DNA of 64,000 nt from Desulfobaculum sp044987625 (GCF_044987625.1 NZ_JBJDSB010000004.1:186001-250000); one strand, 5' to 3'. Positions 16,569-25,851 are shown, counted from the stretch's first letter. Translations and numbers: made by a program. Notes: generated from the letters alone by a model not told the origin.

Positions 16569-19500
16569 CTATGAGGGGGCAGGTGCGGCGGATGGGCCGC
16601 GAAGATTGGGCTTTGGCGCAAGGGCCTTTTTGGGGAGCCAGCAGGCAAGGGTTGTGGCGCTGTCCACGGCGGCGGTGGTGTTGGCGGCCACAAAGTCACG
16701 CGGGGCGGTTTGGAGGAGGTTTATGCGCTTTGGCGTGGTGGTGCAGAACAGCTCGCCCCAATTGTTGGTGTAGGCCAGCACCACGTCGCGGTAGGCGGGG
16801 TCGTCGCGCTCGGTCATCAGGTTCACCACAATGGCCGCGTGGGTGACGCGCTCAGCGGTCATGGTTTCCTCAATGCTGGTTTCGAAGACGTTGGCCTTGC
16901 GGAAGGCGCGGTGCAACGTATCCAGCAGGTCCACGATATTGGGCTGGCTGACCGGGGCCAGCAGGTCACTGCCGCTCACGCTCATGCCCGGTGTGTATAG
17001 CCCGTTGGCCACCAGCCACAGGAGCAGGTGGGCAAGGCTTTTGTGCCGCCGGATTTCCTCGGTCTGCTTCTTTTTGCTCCCCGGCTGGGCGGGCAGTTCG
17101 CCGGTGGCAATCCAATCCACCGGGGTGCCGGGGATGCCCACGGAGGAGATATGCACGCCCGTGAAAATCCCGTGGGGAGAATTCATGAAGGGGATGTGCA
17201 GAATCTTGTCCTGCCGGGGCTGGAAGTGGGCAAAAATCTTCCGGCCAAGGCGCGTTACATCGTCCTGCGTGATGAGCACGCCTTGCGCGCCCGCGCTTTT
17301 TTGAATGTTCTCATAGGTGGAAAAGAGAAAGGACGCCACGCGCTTCCCCAGCTGCATCTGCTGCGCAAAGCTGGCGGCGTTGTCGTCACGGCTTATGTGC
17401 TCCAGCCCGGCGCCGGAGGGGAGCTGGGACGAGACGTAGGGGTAGACGAATTCCAGCCCTGTGTAGCCGCGCGTTTGCCCTTCCAGCACGGAGAGCCCCT
17501 CGCGCCGGGTAAAGCCGGTGCGGCTGTCAAAGGCCAGGTCCAAGAGGTGCAGGGCGTCCATGCGTCCTGTGGCGCGAAAGTGCTCATGCGCGCATTTGTA
17601 GAGCAGGGCGTATGGGTCCAGCCGCCAAAAGTCCTGCGTGTGGGTGGTGACGCTGGCCTTGACGGTTTCGCACAGCAGGGTGCGTTTGGCGGTGGGGCCG
17701 GTGTAGGTATCCAGCAGGGCAAACTTGAGGATGGACTTGAACGGACTCTTGAGCGCCTTGACGATTTGCCACAGCGACGCGCCAAAAAATTCCTCCGGCG
17801 GAATCTGTGGCAGGTGCCCAAGATCGATAAAATGCCCGCGCGGCAAGATGCCCGAGGCCGCAACGCGGGCGAGGGCGGCGTCCGTTTCGTCTGCGCCTGC
17901 GCCGGGCGGCGCGCACCACCATGCCGGGGGCCGTCCGGCCAGCACAACGGCGGTGCGGTAGAATTCCTCCTTGAGCAGCAGTGCCTGACTGGACCCCACG
18001 CTTTCCGCGTCGCTAAAGCCAAAGTTGTTGTTTTGGATAGCAGTGTGGTCCATGACAAAGAAGTGCACTTCCAGCCCATGGGCGTCGTCCGCCCATTCTT
18101 CAATGGCGCGGAGCTTGGCCCGGAAGGCGTCGGCTTTTTCCGCCTCGGCCGCGTCTTCCTTCCAGCAGACCCAGATGTCGATGTCCGAGCGTCCGGTTTG
18201 CACAATGGTGCCGATGCTGCCGATGGAGCACACGGATTCGACGGCGATGGGCGCGGCGTCGCGGTCCGTGGCGGCCAGGGTTTCTTCGCCCAGGATTTCA
18301 CGGGCGCGGTGCAGGGCGGCCAGGGTCGGTACAAAACCGCTGATGCGCGCTCCCGGAGCCGGTGAGCCGTCCGCAGGCAGGGCCGGGGCTTCCATGAGGA
18401 TGGGGATGAGGGCTTCAATATCCGGCGCGGTGGAGCCGAGTTTGACGCCGGACCAGTCGAGCCGCAGGCGGTTGGCGTGCAGCCAGCCCCGCATGGCGCA
18501 TGCGGCGTCGCGCTGGGTGGCGGCGCGCTCCAGCGCGGCAAGCAGGACCTTGGGCGCGGCCTTCGGAGCGGGGGCGACGTCATCGTTCGTTGCGGCAACG
18601 GCCTCAATGCGCCGCAGCGTCCAGTCGTCCTGCGCCGCAAGCAGGGCGGCTTCGTCGGAGGTGACGCCGCGCACTGCGGTGCCCAAAACGCGCAGGCCGT
18701 GGCAGGGACAAAGCATAAAGCTACCGCCGGTTATGGCCGCGCGGGCGAGCAGCACGTCCCGAAACGCCGTCCCTGCGCAGTCTGCATTGGTCCACACGGA
18801 GAGCGTAGCGTCCACATGCAGCAGCGTACAGGAGCGCATGCGGCAGTCTGTGAACTGCGTTCCGGCAAGGCTGGTGCGCGCCAGGGTGGAGACGCCAAAG
18901 CCGCAGCCGTCACAGCGCGCGCCATCAAACAGGCATCCCGTAAATGTGCAGTCCACAAAGGTGCAGGCCTTAAGGCGCGAAAAAGAAAACCGCACTCCCC
19001 GGAAGGTACAGCCAGAGAAGGTCACCTTGGTCATGGCGGCCCAGGTGATGTCCGTGTTGTGGAACTGGCAGTCCGTGAAGCTGGTTTTTCGGACCGAGGC
19101 CGCGATGAGGGTGACGTTTTTGATGGTGCACCCTTTGACGGTGACGCTCTGCAGGCGCGCGGCGCGGGCAACGCCGCCTTGAATGGTCTGGCCCTCCAGC
19201 GTCCTCCCCTTGCCCAGCGCGGCGAGAGGGTGGGGTGGCGCAGCGGTCTTTGCCGTACTCTTGCCGCCCATAAGGTCCTTCATGCGGCCCATGAGGCCGC
19301 TTGAAGGCTCGGGTGGCGGCGTTTGGTCCGGGTCGGGCTTGGGCTGAGGCACGGGCGGGATGGCGACTTCCGGCGGGTTGGGCGCGGGCACGCGCGGCGC
19401 AACACCCGCTTTGGCGAAAATTTTGGGCGCGGCGTGGGCCGCGAGTTGGGCCAGCACGCCAAGGGCCGCCACCCGCTCAGCCGGGGCCAGATGGCGTAGC

Positions 19501-20426
19501 GCGTTCTTTTGCGCCGCCCATGGACTGCTAAGGAGGACGACGGCAATGTCCGCGCGCTGCTCGCCCGCTTCGGTGAACAGGCGTGCGGCCTCGGCGGGAA
19601 ATTCTGGCGCATCAATGCGGCGCAGTAGGCGCAGGGCGGCAAGGCGTACGGCGGGCGAGGAATGGTGCACCGCGCGTAGGGCGGTCTTGTGGGCGGCGGG
19701 GTTGTCCCCGGTATTGGGGGCCAGCGCGCCAAGGCTGCCCAGCAAGGGCACAATAACGCTGACGGACGCGCCAGCCAGCAGACGGGCCAACTTGGGCGCC
19801 AGCTCAGGCGCATGCAAGCGGCTGATGGTGCGCGCCATGTAGCGCCGCTGCTGCTCGTCAAGGTCCATGGCCAGGAGTTCCTCCAGCCACAGGCGAAAGC
19901 GCCCCCGCAGCAGAGCATGTTGGATGGGAAAGGCCACGGGGGCGTCCGCGGCGGTTTGCGTCGCCAAAAACATGAGCACTGCGTCCGGGTCGGTCTTTTG
20001 GATGGCGGCGAGGCGCTCGTCCATCACGGCGGTGATGGCGCGCGGCAAGCGCCGGGGAAACATGAAGTAGAGATTGATCTGGGCGAGCTGGCGGTGGTGG
20101 GGCAGATGCTCCAGAAGCGTGCGCAGCTTTTCCGGGTGCAGTCCTTCGCGCAGGAGCAGGCCGGAAAGGGCGTTTTCCCCAGCGGCGCCAAGCTCGGACA
20201 GGGCGCTCAGGAGCGGCTGCGCGTCCTCTGGCGAGGCGTCTTCGGCTATGAGAGCGATGAAGCGGGCGGCGGCACTGGCCGCGCGCTGGATGTCCGGGTC
20301 GTCAAGGTCTGCGCCGCGAAAGTGCCCCATGGCTTCGGCCACGGCGGTGTCCACTCCGCTCCGGGCGGAGCGCAGGGCGGCAAGTTGGTCAACAACGCCG
20401 CAAAGCAGGACAGCAGTGGCATCCAT
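16569..20426 (-). CDS. cyaA: Large class I adenylate cyclase with HEAT-like and pentapeptide-like domains
   Basis: 1285-aa cytoplasmic protein. The C-terminal half matches class I (CyaA-type) adenylate cyclases, which make cAMP from ATP. 'GSIGTIVQTGRSDIDIWV' with the paired Asp near residues 748-750 corresponds to the metal-binding site of E. coli CyaA. It is followed by 'WADDAHGLEVHFFVMD' and 'SSQALLLKEEFYRTAVVLAG'. N-terminal to this are helical HEAT-like repeats (about 1-340), a Pro/Lys linker, and a stretch of pentapeptide-like repeats at about 410-590 ('CTFRGVRFSFSRLKACTF', 'CTFTGCLFDGARCDGCGF'). E. coli CyaA lacks those domains. ATG at 20426 follows AGGGGGGA. It lies 16 nt downstream of the HD-GYP gene, so cAMP synthesis and c-di-GMP breakdown are probably co-expressed. 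Confidence 0.85.
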   Translation of the reverse strand: MDATAVLLCGVVDQLAALRSARSGVDTAVAEAMGHFRGADLDDPDIQRAASAAARFIALIAEDASPEDAQPLLSALSELGAAGENALSGLLLREGLHPEKLRTLLEHLPHHRQLAQINLYFMFPRRLPRAITAVMDERLAAIQKTDPDAVLMFLATQTAADAPVAFPIQHALLRGRFRLWLEELLAMDLDEQQRRYMARTISRLHAPELAPKLARLLAGASVSVIVPLLGSLGALAPNTGDNPAAHKTALRAVHHSSPAVRLAALRLLRRIDAPEFPAEAARLFTEAGEQRADIAVVLLSSPWAAQKNALRHLAPAERVAALGVLAQLAAHAAPKIFAKAGVAPRVPAPNPPEVAIPPVPQPKPDPDQTPPPEPSSGLMGRMKDLMGGKSTAKTAAPPHPLAALGKGRTLEGQTIQGGVARAARLQSVTVKGCTIKNVTLIAASVRKTSFTDCQFHNTDITWAAMTKVTFSGCTFRGVRFSFSRLKACTFVDCTFTGCLFDGARCDGCGFGVSTLARTSLAGTQFTDCRMRSCTLLHVDATLSVWTNADCAGTAFRDVLLARAAITGGSFMLCPCHGLRVLGTAVRGVTSDEAALLAAQDDWTLRRIEAVAATNDDVAPAPKAAPKVLLAALERAATQRDAACAMRGWLHANRLRLDWSGVKLGSTAPDIEALIPILMEAPALPADGSPAPGARISGFVPTLAALHRAREILGEETLAATDRDAAPIAVESVCSIGSIGTIVQTGRSDIDIWVCWKEDAAEAEKADAFRAKLRAIEEWADDAHGLEVHFFVMDHTAIQNNNFGFSDAESVGSSQALLLKEEFYRTAVVLAGRPPAWWCAPPGAGADETDAALARVAASGILPRGHFIDLGHLPQIPPEEFFGASLWQIVKALKSPFKSILKFALLDTYTGPTAKRTLLCETVKASVTTHTQDFWRLDPYALLYKCAHEHFRATGRMDALHLLDLAFDSRTGFTRREGLSVLEGQTRGYTGLEFVYPYVSSQLPSGAGLEHISRDDNAASFAQQMQLGKRVASFLFSTYENIQKSAGAQGVLITQDDVTRLGRKIFAHFQPRQDKILHIPFMNSPHGIFTGVHISSVGIPGTPVDWIATGELPAQPGSKKKQTEEIRRHKSLAHLLLWLVANGLYTPGMSVSGSDLLAPVSQPNIVDLLDTLHRAFRKANVFETSIEETMTAERVTHAAIVVNLMTERDDPAYRDVVLAYTNNWGELFCTTTPKRINLLQTAPRDFVAANTTAAVDSATTLACWLPKKALAPKPNLRGPSAAPAPS

Positions 20427-20442
20427 GAGCGCTTCGTCCCCC

Positions 20443-21717
20443 CTAGGGCGCGCCTGTGGCGGCTTCGGCAAAGTAGTTGGTCTGCGGGCTGGGGCTGAGG
20501 TAGGCGAAGACGTCGCGCGGCAGATTTTCGGGCTTGCGCGTACCGAGAATGTCCAGCCCGTCCTCAATGCCAAGGTCCACCATCAGGGCTTCCGCTTTGG
20601 GGATGTCCGGGTGGTGCATGAGCACAACGGGCCGCGCCGCCGTGGCCGGCGTGGAGGACAGCACCATGGCAAAGTGGCCGTTGGACAGCTCCACAATGGT
20701 GCCGGGTGGATAGACGCCCATGTTGTGGATGAAGCTGGACAGAATGCGGGCGTCGAACTGGTGGCGCATGACGGCGTACATGTGCTTGAGGGCCTCGTGC
20801 GGGGTTTGGCGCGTTGCGCCGTCGTTGATGAGGTTTTCAAAGGCGTTGACCACGGCCACAATGCGCGCCAGCGCGGAAATGGTGTTGCCGGAGCGTCCCT
20901 CGGGATAGCCGGAGCCGTTCATGGCCTCGTGGTGTTGGCGGACGACATCCACGGCGGCTTGAGGATAGTCGGCAAAGTCCTCCACCAGCCGTGCGCCGAG
21001 GATGGGGTGCTCGCGTTGAAATTTGGCGATGGCGCGGTTCATGGAGGTGCCGCCCTTGCCGCTGGCGATGTGCATGGGCAGGCGGCCCTTGCCGATGTCG
21101 TGAAACAGGGCGCCCATGCCAAGGGCGGTCATGGCCTTGTGCGGCAGGCCGATGTCCTTGCCCACCATCAGGGCCAGTACGGTGACATTGAGGGCGTGGT
21201 AGTTTTTTGTTTCCTCACGCGGGGGGTCGCCCATTAGGGTGAGCATGGTCTCGCGCTGGTCCAAAAAGGTATCCACAAGGCTGGCGACAATGGCCCCGGC
21301 CTGTTCGGCCGCATCGCTGGAGCGGGCCGAGGCGCGGCGAATAAGGGCCACCACACCGGACATGGTGGTCTCGTAGCGCTTTTCGCATTGCTTGTAGGAG
21401 CGCCGGCGCTCGCGGTTGCGCTCCACGGTTTGCTGGCGCAGGCCAAGAAGCTCCGCAGAGACGGGAGTGGGCGGCGTGGGCTGGGCCTTGTGGGGCGGGG
21501 CCGCAGTCTCATCCGCCTGCGGCAGGGGCATCCGGTCTGAGCGCTCAAGGATGCAGATAATGGTTTCCACCCCGGCGGCGCGGATGGCGGCAATGTCCGA
21601 CTCCCCGGCAATCTTGAACTCCTGCCTTTTCCAAAGCCCCTTGCCGACCTTGCGGTCGAGACGCACGTACAGCCCTGCAACGAGCTGATCGGGGGATATG
21701 ATGTATTGCGTCTCCAC
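20443..21717 (-). CDS. HD-GYP domain protein, probable c-di-GMP phosphodiesterase
   Basis: 424-aa protein. An N-terminal region of about 60 residues ('YIISPDQLVAGLYVRLDRKV...LWKRQEFKIAGESDIAAI') resembles the DUF3391 module that often precedes HD-GYP domains. A charged linker follows, then the metal-binding HD-GYP core: 'GALFHDIGKGRLP' (His206-Asp207), 'HPILGARLV', and 'VRQHHEAMNGSGYPEG', close to the HHExxDGxGYP signature with Asn in place of Asp. 'ISALARIVAVVNAFENLI' continues the domain. HD-GYP proteins hydrolyse c-di-GMP to pGpG or GMP. It is first in an operon with the adenylate cyclase gene, 16 nt apart. Confidence 0.9.
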   Translation of the reverse strand: METQYIISPDQLVAGLYVRLDRKVGKGLWKRQEFKIAGESDIAAIRAAGVETIICILERSDRMPLPQADETAAPPHKAQPTPPTPVSAELLGLRQQTVERNRERRRSYKQCEKRYETTMSGVVALIRRASARSSDAAEQAGAIVASLVDTFLDQRETMLTLMGDPPREETKNYHALNVTVLALMVGKDIGLPHKAMTALGMGALFHDIGKGRLPMHIASGKGGTSMNRAIAKFQREHPILGARLVEDFADYPQAAVDVVRQHHEAMNGSGYPEGRSGNTISALARIVAVVNAFENLINDGATRQTPHEALKHMYAVMRHQFDARILSSFIHNMGVYPPGTIVELSNGHFAMVLSSTPATAARPVVLMHHPDIPKAEALMVDLGIEDGLDILGTRKPENLPRDVFAYLSPSPQTNYFAEAATGAP

Positions 21718-22145
21718 GGCTCTGTCCTCCGGCGCGGGAGTGGGTCATACGTACGGCGAAAAGACGGGGCATATCACTATTTGAGTACGTTGTGGCGGTG
21801 GTGGTGTCAATGTGGGCGCGACTGCGGGCAGGGCGTCGCCGCGGACCGTGAAGTCGGATTTTTTCTTGTGAGGCAGGGGCTTATGGTGAGCGGGGACGGC
21901 GCTGGAATGCGCGAGAGGCTGGCGCGCGGTGGGCTGGAGGGGCGGTTCGCCCAGCCTCTGGCCGTTGTCGCAGGGAGCGCACTGGCGCTTTGGGAGCGGG
22001 GAGGGGACGTCACCTTAGTGCGGCGTTGGACTGGGCCTGAGGCGGCGAGGCAGGGACGCGGTGTAAAGTGGCAGCACGCCGTCGCGCATAGCGTGACCGC
22101 TGGGTGAGAAACGGCCCGGTTGGCGCGGCGGTGCGCGGCGGCGGG
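21718..22145. other. Non-coding region upstream of the HD-GYP/cyclase operon
   Basis: About 430 bp. The part nearest 21780 is A+T-richer and should hold the operon promoter on the minus strand. The rest is GC-rich with no gene, repeat or terminator that I can support. Confidence 0.4.
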
Positions 22146-22547
22146 TTAGCCCTCCGCCGCGGCGGCCATGTCTGTGTCGTGTGAGGGAAAGGCGTTTTCG
22201 TACACTTTGCCCCATTCGTACAGCTGTTCAAGGATGGGGATAATGCTGCGGCCAAGGTCTGTCAGAGAGTATTCCACGCGCGGGGGCACCTGCGGGTAGA
22301 CCTTGCGGTGCAGCATGCCGTCGGCTTCCAGCTCGCGCAGCTGGCGGGTGAGCATTTTTTGCGTGATGGAGGGCATGCTCCGGCGCAACTCGCCAAAGCG
22401 CATGACGCCGCCGTCCTGCTGATGCAGGTGATAGAGGATAATGGGCTTCCACTTGCCGCCGATGACTTGGAGCGACAGCTCAAAGTGGCAGTAGTATTCC
22501 TTGTCGCCAAGGCGGCGCAGGGGGCACTGGGGGGAGTCCGTAGGCAT
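22146..22547 (-). CDS. HxlR-family transcriptional regulator
   Basis: 133-aa winged-helix regulator of the HxlR/MarR-like class, which usually senses redox or electrophile stress. Family features: an early cysteine ('MPTDSPQCPLRRL') and Cys in 'KEYYCHFELSL', the signature 'IGGKWKPIILYHLH', 'MRFGELRRSMPSITQKMLTR' as recognition helix, and the wing 'VPPRVEYSLTDLGRSI'. A GGAG site precedes the ATG at 22547; the frame stays open further upstream but shows no homology. Divergent from the nitroreductase gene across a 127-bp shared control region, so it most likely regulates the flavoenzyme cluster and itself. Confidence 0.93.
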   Translation of the reverse strand: MPTDSPQCPLRRLGDKEYYCHFELSLQVIGGKWKPIILYHLHQQDGGVMRFGELRRSMPSITQKMLTRQLRELEADGMLHRKVYPQVPPRVEYSLTDLGRSIIPILEQLYEWGKVYENAFPSHDTDMAAAAEG

Positions 22548-22579
22548 GGGCGCTCCGGTGTGGGTTACAGTATCAAAAA

Positions 22580-22607
22580 GGGTACTACATGACATATGGG
22601 TACCTAC
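22580..22607. promoter_or_regulatory. Putative HxlR operator in the divergent promoter region
   Basis: GGGTAC occurs twice 18 bp apart (22580-22585 and 22598-22603), within GGTACTAC and GGTACCTAC. GGTAC and GTACC also form an inverted repeat. Placement between the hxlR-like and nitroreductase starts fits a dimer-binding operator; this is inference. Confidence 0.45.
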
Positions 22608-22674
22608 TTGCCTTTTGGAAACTTTTAGCCGACAAGATGACATCTGTAAATCACAACCACAAAGGAGAACCACA

Positions 22675-23187
22675 ATGGATATCATGGAAGCCATGCACAC
22701 CCGCCGCAGCATCCGCAAGTTTACCGACGCCCCCGTCACGGACGAGCAGCTGGAGACCATCCTCAAGGCCGCCATGGTCGCCCCCAGCGCGGGCAATGCC
22801 CAGCCATGGCAATTCATCGTGGTGACCGACCGTGAGATGCTGGACGCCATCCCCGAGTGGCAGCAGTACGCCAAAGCCTGCCACACCGCGCAGGCCGCCA
22901 TTGTCGTGTGCGGCGACTTGTCCCTTGAAAAGTACGAGGGCTTCTGGGTGCAGGACTGCTCCGCCGCCACCATGAACATTCTGCACGCTGTGCACGGCCT
23001 TGGCCTTGGCGCGGTGTGGTGCGGCATTGCCCCGGTTCAGGAGCGCGTGGCCGCAGCGCAGAAGCAGTTTGGTCTGCCGGACAACGTTATCCCTCTGTCC
23101 GTTATCCCCATTGGCGTGCCGGACCAGAAAGCCGGAACCGTTGACCGCTACCGCGAGGACCGCATCCACCGCAACACGTGGAAGTAG
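22675..23187 (+). CDS. Nitroreductase-family FMN oxidoreductase
   Basis: 170-aa flavoprotein of the nitroreductase fold that uses NAD(P)H to reduce nitro compounds, quinones or other electrophiles. N-terminal 'MHTRRSIRKFTDAPVTDEQL' is the phosphate/FMN-binding start, and 'MVAPSAGNAQPWQFIVVTD' is the family's second FMN-binding motif. The C-terminal part has 'LGLGAVWCGIAP' and ends 'DRIHRNTWK'. ATG at 22675 is preceded by AAAGGAGAACCAC. It heads a plus-strand flavoenzyme group and is opposite the HxlR regulator. The physiological substrate is unknown. Confidence 0.94.
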   Translation: MDIMEAMHTRRSIRKFTDAPVTDEQLETILKAAMVAPSAGNAQPWQFIVVTDREMLDAIPEWQQYAKACHTAQAAIVVCGDLSLEKYEGFWVQDCSAATMNILHAVHGLGLGAVWCGIAPVQERVAAAQKQFGLPDNVIPLSVIPIGVPDQKAGTVDRYREDRIHRNTWK

Positions 23188-23281
23188 GTGGCTGAAAAAA
23201 CGGGCATTTCCCTTGAAAAAAATGCGCACTCAGAGCAATGTACCGTGAAAATTGGATGGCGTATAACCGTAAGGAGACAAT

Positions 23282-24427
23282 ATGGCAGATGTGTTTGATA
23301 CGGCGCAGATAGGCTCACTCACGGTACCCAACCGCTTTGTCCGCTCTGCAACCTATGAAGGTATTGCAGCGCCGGACGGCGCAACCACCCACGGCCTGAA
23401 TGCCATGATGCGGCATCTGGCGACTGGTGGTGTAGGCCTTATCATCACCGGGCACGCCTTTGTGCATCCGCAGGGGCGCGCTGGTGGACGCCAGCTTGGC
23501 ATCCATGACGACGCCATGATTCCCGGCCTGAAGGAGATGACGGACGGTGTGCACGAAGCTGGCGGCACCATCTGTCTGCAGCTCGCCCATGCCGGTCTGC
23601 ACGCGCTTACCTCGGTGACGGGGCAGCCCGCTCTCGGGCCGTCATCCCACGACGAAAAGGGCACGGAGCGCGGCACTGCCATGACCGAGGCCGACATCGC
23701 CGAGGTGGTGCGCTGCTTTGGCGAGGGCGCGGCACGGGCCAAGGCCGCGGGCTTTGACGCGGTGCAGATTCACGCCGCCCACGGCTACCTGCTGTCGCAG
23801 TTCCTCTCCCCGTTCTTTAACCGGCGTCAGGACGCTTGGGGCGGCAGCCGCGAAGGGCGCGAGCGCATCGTGATGGATGTGTACGCCGCTGTGCGCGAGG
23901 CTGTGGGGCCGGACTATCCCGTGCTCATCAAAATCAACGCCCATGATTATATGATGGCCGCCAAAGAGTGCTACGAGGACGACGACATGCTCCACGTATG
24001 CGGGCGTCTGCAGGAAGCGGGCATCACCGCTGTGGAACTCTCCGGCGGCACCATTTACGACTCCGGCAAATACGGCCCCTCGCGCATGGGTATGATACGC
24101 GAGGCGCGCGAGGGCTACTTCCGCGCCCCGGCCCAGCGCTTTAAGGAGCAACTGAGCCTGCCGCTTATCCTCGTTGGCGGCATCCGTTCCCTTGAGCGCG
24201 CCGAGCACTTTGTGGACACCGGCCTGTGCGACTTTATCTCCATGTGTCGGCCCTTCATCTGCGAACCAGATCTCGTGAACCGATGGAAATCAGGAAACAG
24301 GGAGAAATCCGCGTGTTTTTCTGATAATATGTGCCGCCGTCCCCTGATGGAAGGGGAGGGAGTGTACTGCGTGCTGAAAAAAAAGCGCAATCGCAACGCG
24401 AGAGAAAACGCGGAAGAAGTGAGCTAG
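23282..24427 (+). CDS. NADH:flavin oxidoreductase, old-yellow-enzyme family
   Basis: 381-aa FMN-dependent TIM-barrel ene-reductase. Typical parts: 'IGSLTVPNRFVRSATYEG' at the N-terminus, 'CLQLAHAGLHA', 'FDAVQIHAAHGYLLSQFLSP' (the His/His substrate pair), 'FFNRRQDAWGGSREGRERIV' and 'LILVGGIRSLERAEHFVD'. The C-terminus 'CRPFICEPDLVNRW...' resembles the start of the Fe-S module of larger 2,4-dienoyl-CoA-reductase-type enzymes but stops within about 60 residues with a basic tail ('LKKKRNRNARENAEE'), so this is the short form. Strong AAGGAG site. About 95 nt after the nitroreductase gene and probably in the same unit. Confidence 0.93.
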   Translation: MADVFDTAQIGSLTVPNRFVRSATYEGIAAPDGATTHGLNAMMRHLATGGVGLIITGHAFVHPQGRAGGRQLGIHDDAMIPGLKEMTDGVHEAGGTICLQLAHAGLHALTSVTGQPALGPSSHDEKGTERGTAMTEADIAEVVRCFGEGAARAKAAGFDAVQIHAAHGYLLSQFLSPFFNRRQDAWGGSREGRERIVMDVYAAVREAVGPDYPVLIKINAHDYMMAAKECYEDDDMLHVCGRLQEAGITAVELSGGTIYDSGKYGPSRMGMIREAREGYFRAPAQRFKEQLSLPLILVGGIRSLERAEHFVDTGLCDFISMCRPFICEPDLVNRWKSGNREKSACFSDNMCRRPLMEGEGVYCVLKKKRNRNARENAEEVS

Positions 24428-24460
24428 AACGGAAGAGAACATCGCGAAGGAGGCCGTCGC

Positions 24461-25030
24461 ATGAGAGAATCGCTTGGACCCCTGAATGCCCTGTACCCGT
24501 CCTTGACCGTTTTGGTCGGGGCCGTCGTGGATGGACGTGAGAACTTTATCACCGTGGCCCACGTCGGCATCATGAACCATGGCAAGGTGCCCTATCTGTC
24601 CATAAGTCTGTCCAAGGACCACTACACCACCAAGGGGATACACGCGCACAACGCGTTCAGTATCAACATCCCCTCGGAGGACATGGTGGACAAGGTGGAC
24701 TACTGCGGGCTGGTCAGCGGCAAATCAACGGACAAGAAGGACCTCTTCGACGTCTTCTACGGCGATACGGACTTTGCCCCCATGGCGCGGCTGTGCCCGG
24801 TGTGCATGGAATGCCGCGTGTATCAGGTGGTGGATTTTAAAACGCATGATGTGTTCATCGGCGAGGTGGTGCGCACCCATGCGGATGACGCCTGCCTTGT
24901 GGATGGCAAGATTGATATTACCAAGGTCCGGCCACTGCTGTTTGACATGGCCTCAAAAAAGTACTGGGGACTGGGCCGCCCCGTGGCGGACTGCTGGAAG
25001 GTCGGCAAGACCCTCAAGCAGGAAGCCTGA
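24461..25030 (+). CDS. Flavin reductase-like FMN-binding protein (first copy)
   Basis: 189-aa protein of the flavin-reductase/split-barrel FMN-binding family. It contains 'YPSLTVLVGAVVDGRENFIT', 'LSISLSKDHYTTKGI', 'FSINIPSEDMVDKVDYCGLV' and 'VFIGEVVRTHADDACL', all characteristic of this fold. Such proteins bind FMN or act as NAD(P)H:flavin reductases or small flavodoxin-like electron carriers. A cysteine-rich stretch 'ARLCPVCMECRVYQ' is notable and is not shared by the next gene's protein. AAGGAGG precedes the ATG. Together with the OYE and nitroreductase it forms a redox cluster. Confidence 0.9.
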   Translation: MRESLGPLNALYPSLTVLVGAVVDGRENFITVAHVGIMNHGKVPYLSISLSKDHYTTKGIHAHNAFSINIPSEDMVDKVDYCGLVSGKSTDKKDLFDVFYGDTDFAPMARLCPVCMECRVYQVVDFKTHDVFIGEVVRTHADDACLVDGKIDITKVRPLLFDMASKKYWGLGRPVADCWKVGKTLKQEA

Positions 25031-25068
25031 AGGAGCCGCACACGCGGCGTAAGTAAGGAGTTGAATCG

Positions 25069-25638
25069 ATGAAGAAGTCCCTCGGGGCGAAAGTTTTGGC
25101 ATTTCCCACGCCCGCATGGGCTGTGGGCACGTATGATAAGGACGGCAAGCCCAACGCCATGCTGGCCGCATGGGCTGGCCTGTGCTGCTCCAAGCCGCCG
25201 TGCGTTTCCGTTTCGCTGCGCGCGGCCACGTATTCCCATGCCGCCATCGTGGAGCGGCAGGCATTTACCGTCAATGTGCCCTCCGAGGCGCAGGTGAAGG
25301 TGGCGGACTATCTGGGCATCGCCTCCGGTCGCAACGTGGACAAGCTGGCCAAAGCCGGACTGACCACCACCGCCAGCGAGCTGGTGGACGCGCCCATCAT
25401 CAATGAATTCCCCATGGTGCTGGAGTGCAAGCTGGTCCACACGGCCGAGCTTGGCCTGCATACCCAGTTCGTGGGTGAGATTCTGGACGTGAAGGTTGCC
25501 GAAGAGGCCCTGAACGAGCGCGGCGAGCTGGATACCGACAAGCTGCGCCCCGTGGTCTTTGGTCCCGGAACGCGCCATTACTACGGCGTTGGCGACGTGC
25601 TGGGCAAGGCCTTCTCCATCGGCAAGGACATCGGCTAA
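25069..25638 (+). CDS. Flavin reductase-like FMN-binding protein (second copy)
   Basis: A second 189-aa split-barrel flavin-binding protein, only 38 nt after the first. It has the same plan ('AFPTPAWAVGTYDKDGKPNA', 'VSVSLRAATYSHAAIV', 'FTVNVPSEAQVKVADYLGI', 'FVGEILDVKVAEEAL', 'YGVGDVLGKAFSIGKDIG') but limited identity, so it is an old paralogue and not a recent tandem duplication. It lacks the Cys-rich loop of its neighbour. Strong TAAGGAG site. Function as flavin reductase or FMN carrier is inferred from the family. Confidence 0.92.
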   Translation: MKKSLGAKVLAFPTPAWAVGTYDKDGKPNAMLAAWAGLCCSKPPCVSVSLRAATYSHAAIVERQAFTVNVPSEAQVKVADYLGIASGRNVDKLAKAGLTTTASELVDAPIINEFPMVLECKLVHTAELGLHTQFVGEILDVKVAEEALNERGELDTDKLRPVVFGPGTRHYYGVGDVLGKAFSIGKDIG

Positions 25639-25851
25639 CGTTCTTTTTCCCCGCGTGGGCGGTCCGCTGTGCGTGGCGCGGTGGACCGACCGCGTGGTGT
25701 CTTCTTTTTCGCCGGGCTGCCAGCGGACCGGGGAGGCTTCCCCTGCGCTGGCAGTTTCCTTTTCTGCCCTGTCAGACTGCGCCCCGCGTGCGGTGCGGGC
25801 GCGTTCGCGTGGCGGTTGCCTTTTGCCGGGACGCCGCGTAACCATCTTTTC

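Noticed and set aside
22548..23027. N-terminal extension of the HxlR gene to 23027
   Set aside because: It would overlap the nitroreductase gene and the divergent promoter; HxlR homology begins at the ATG at 22547.
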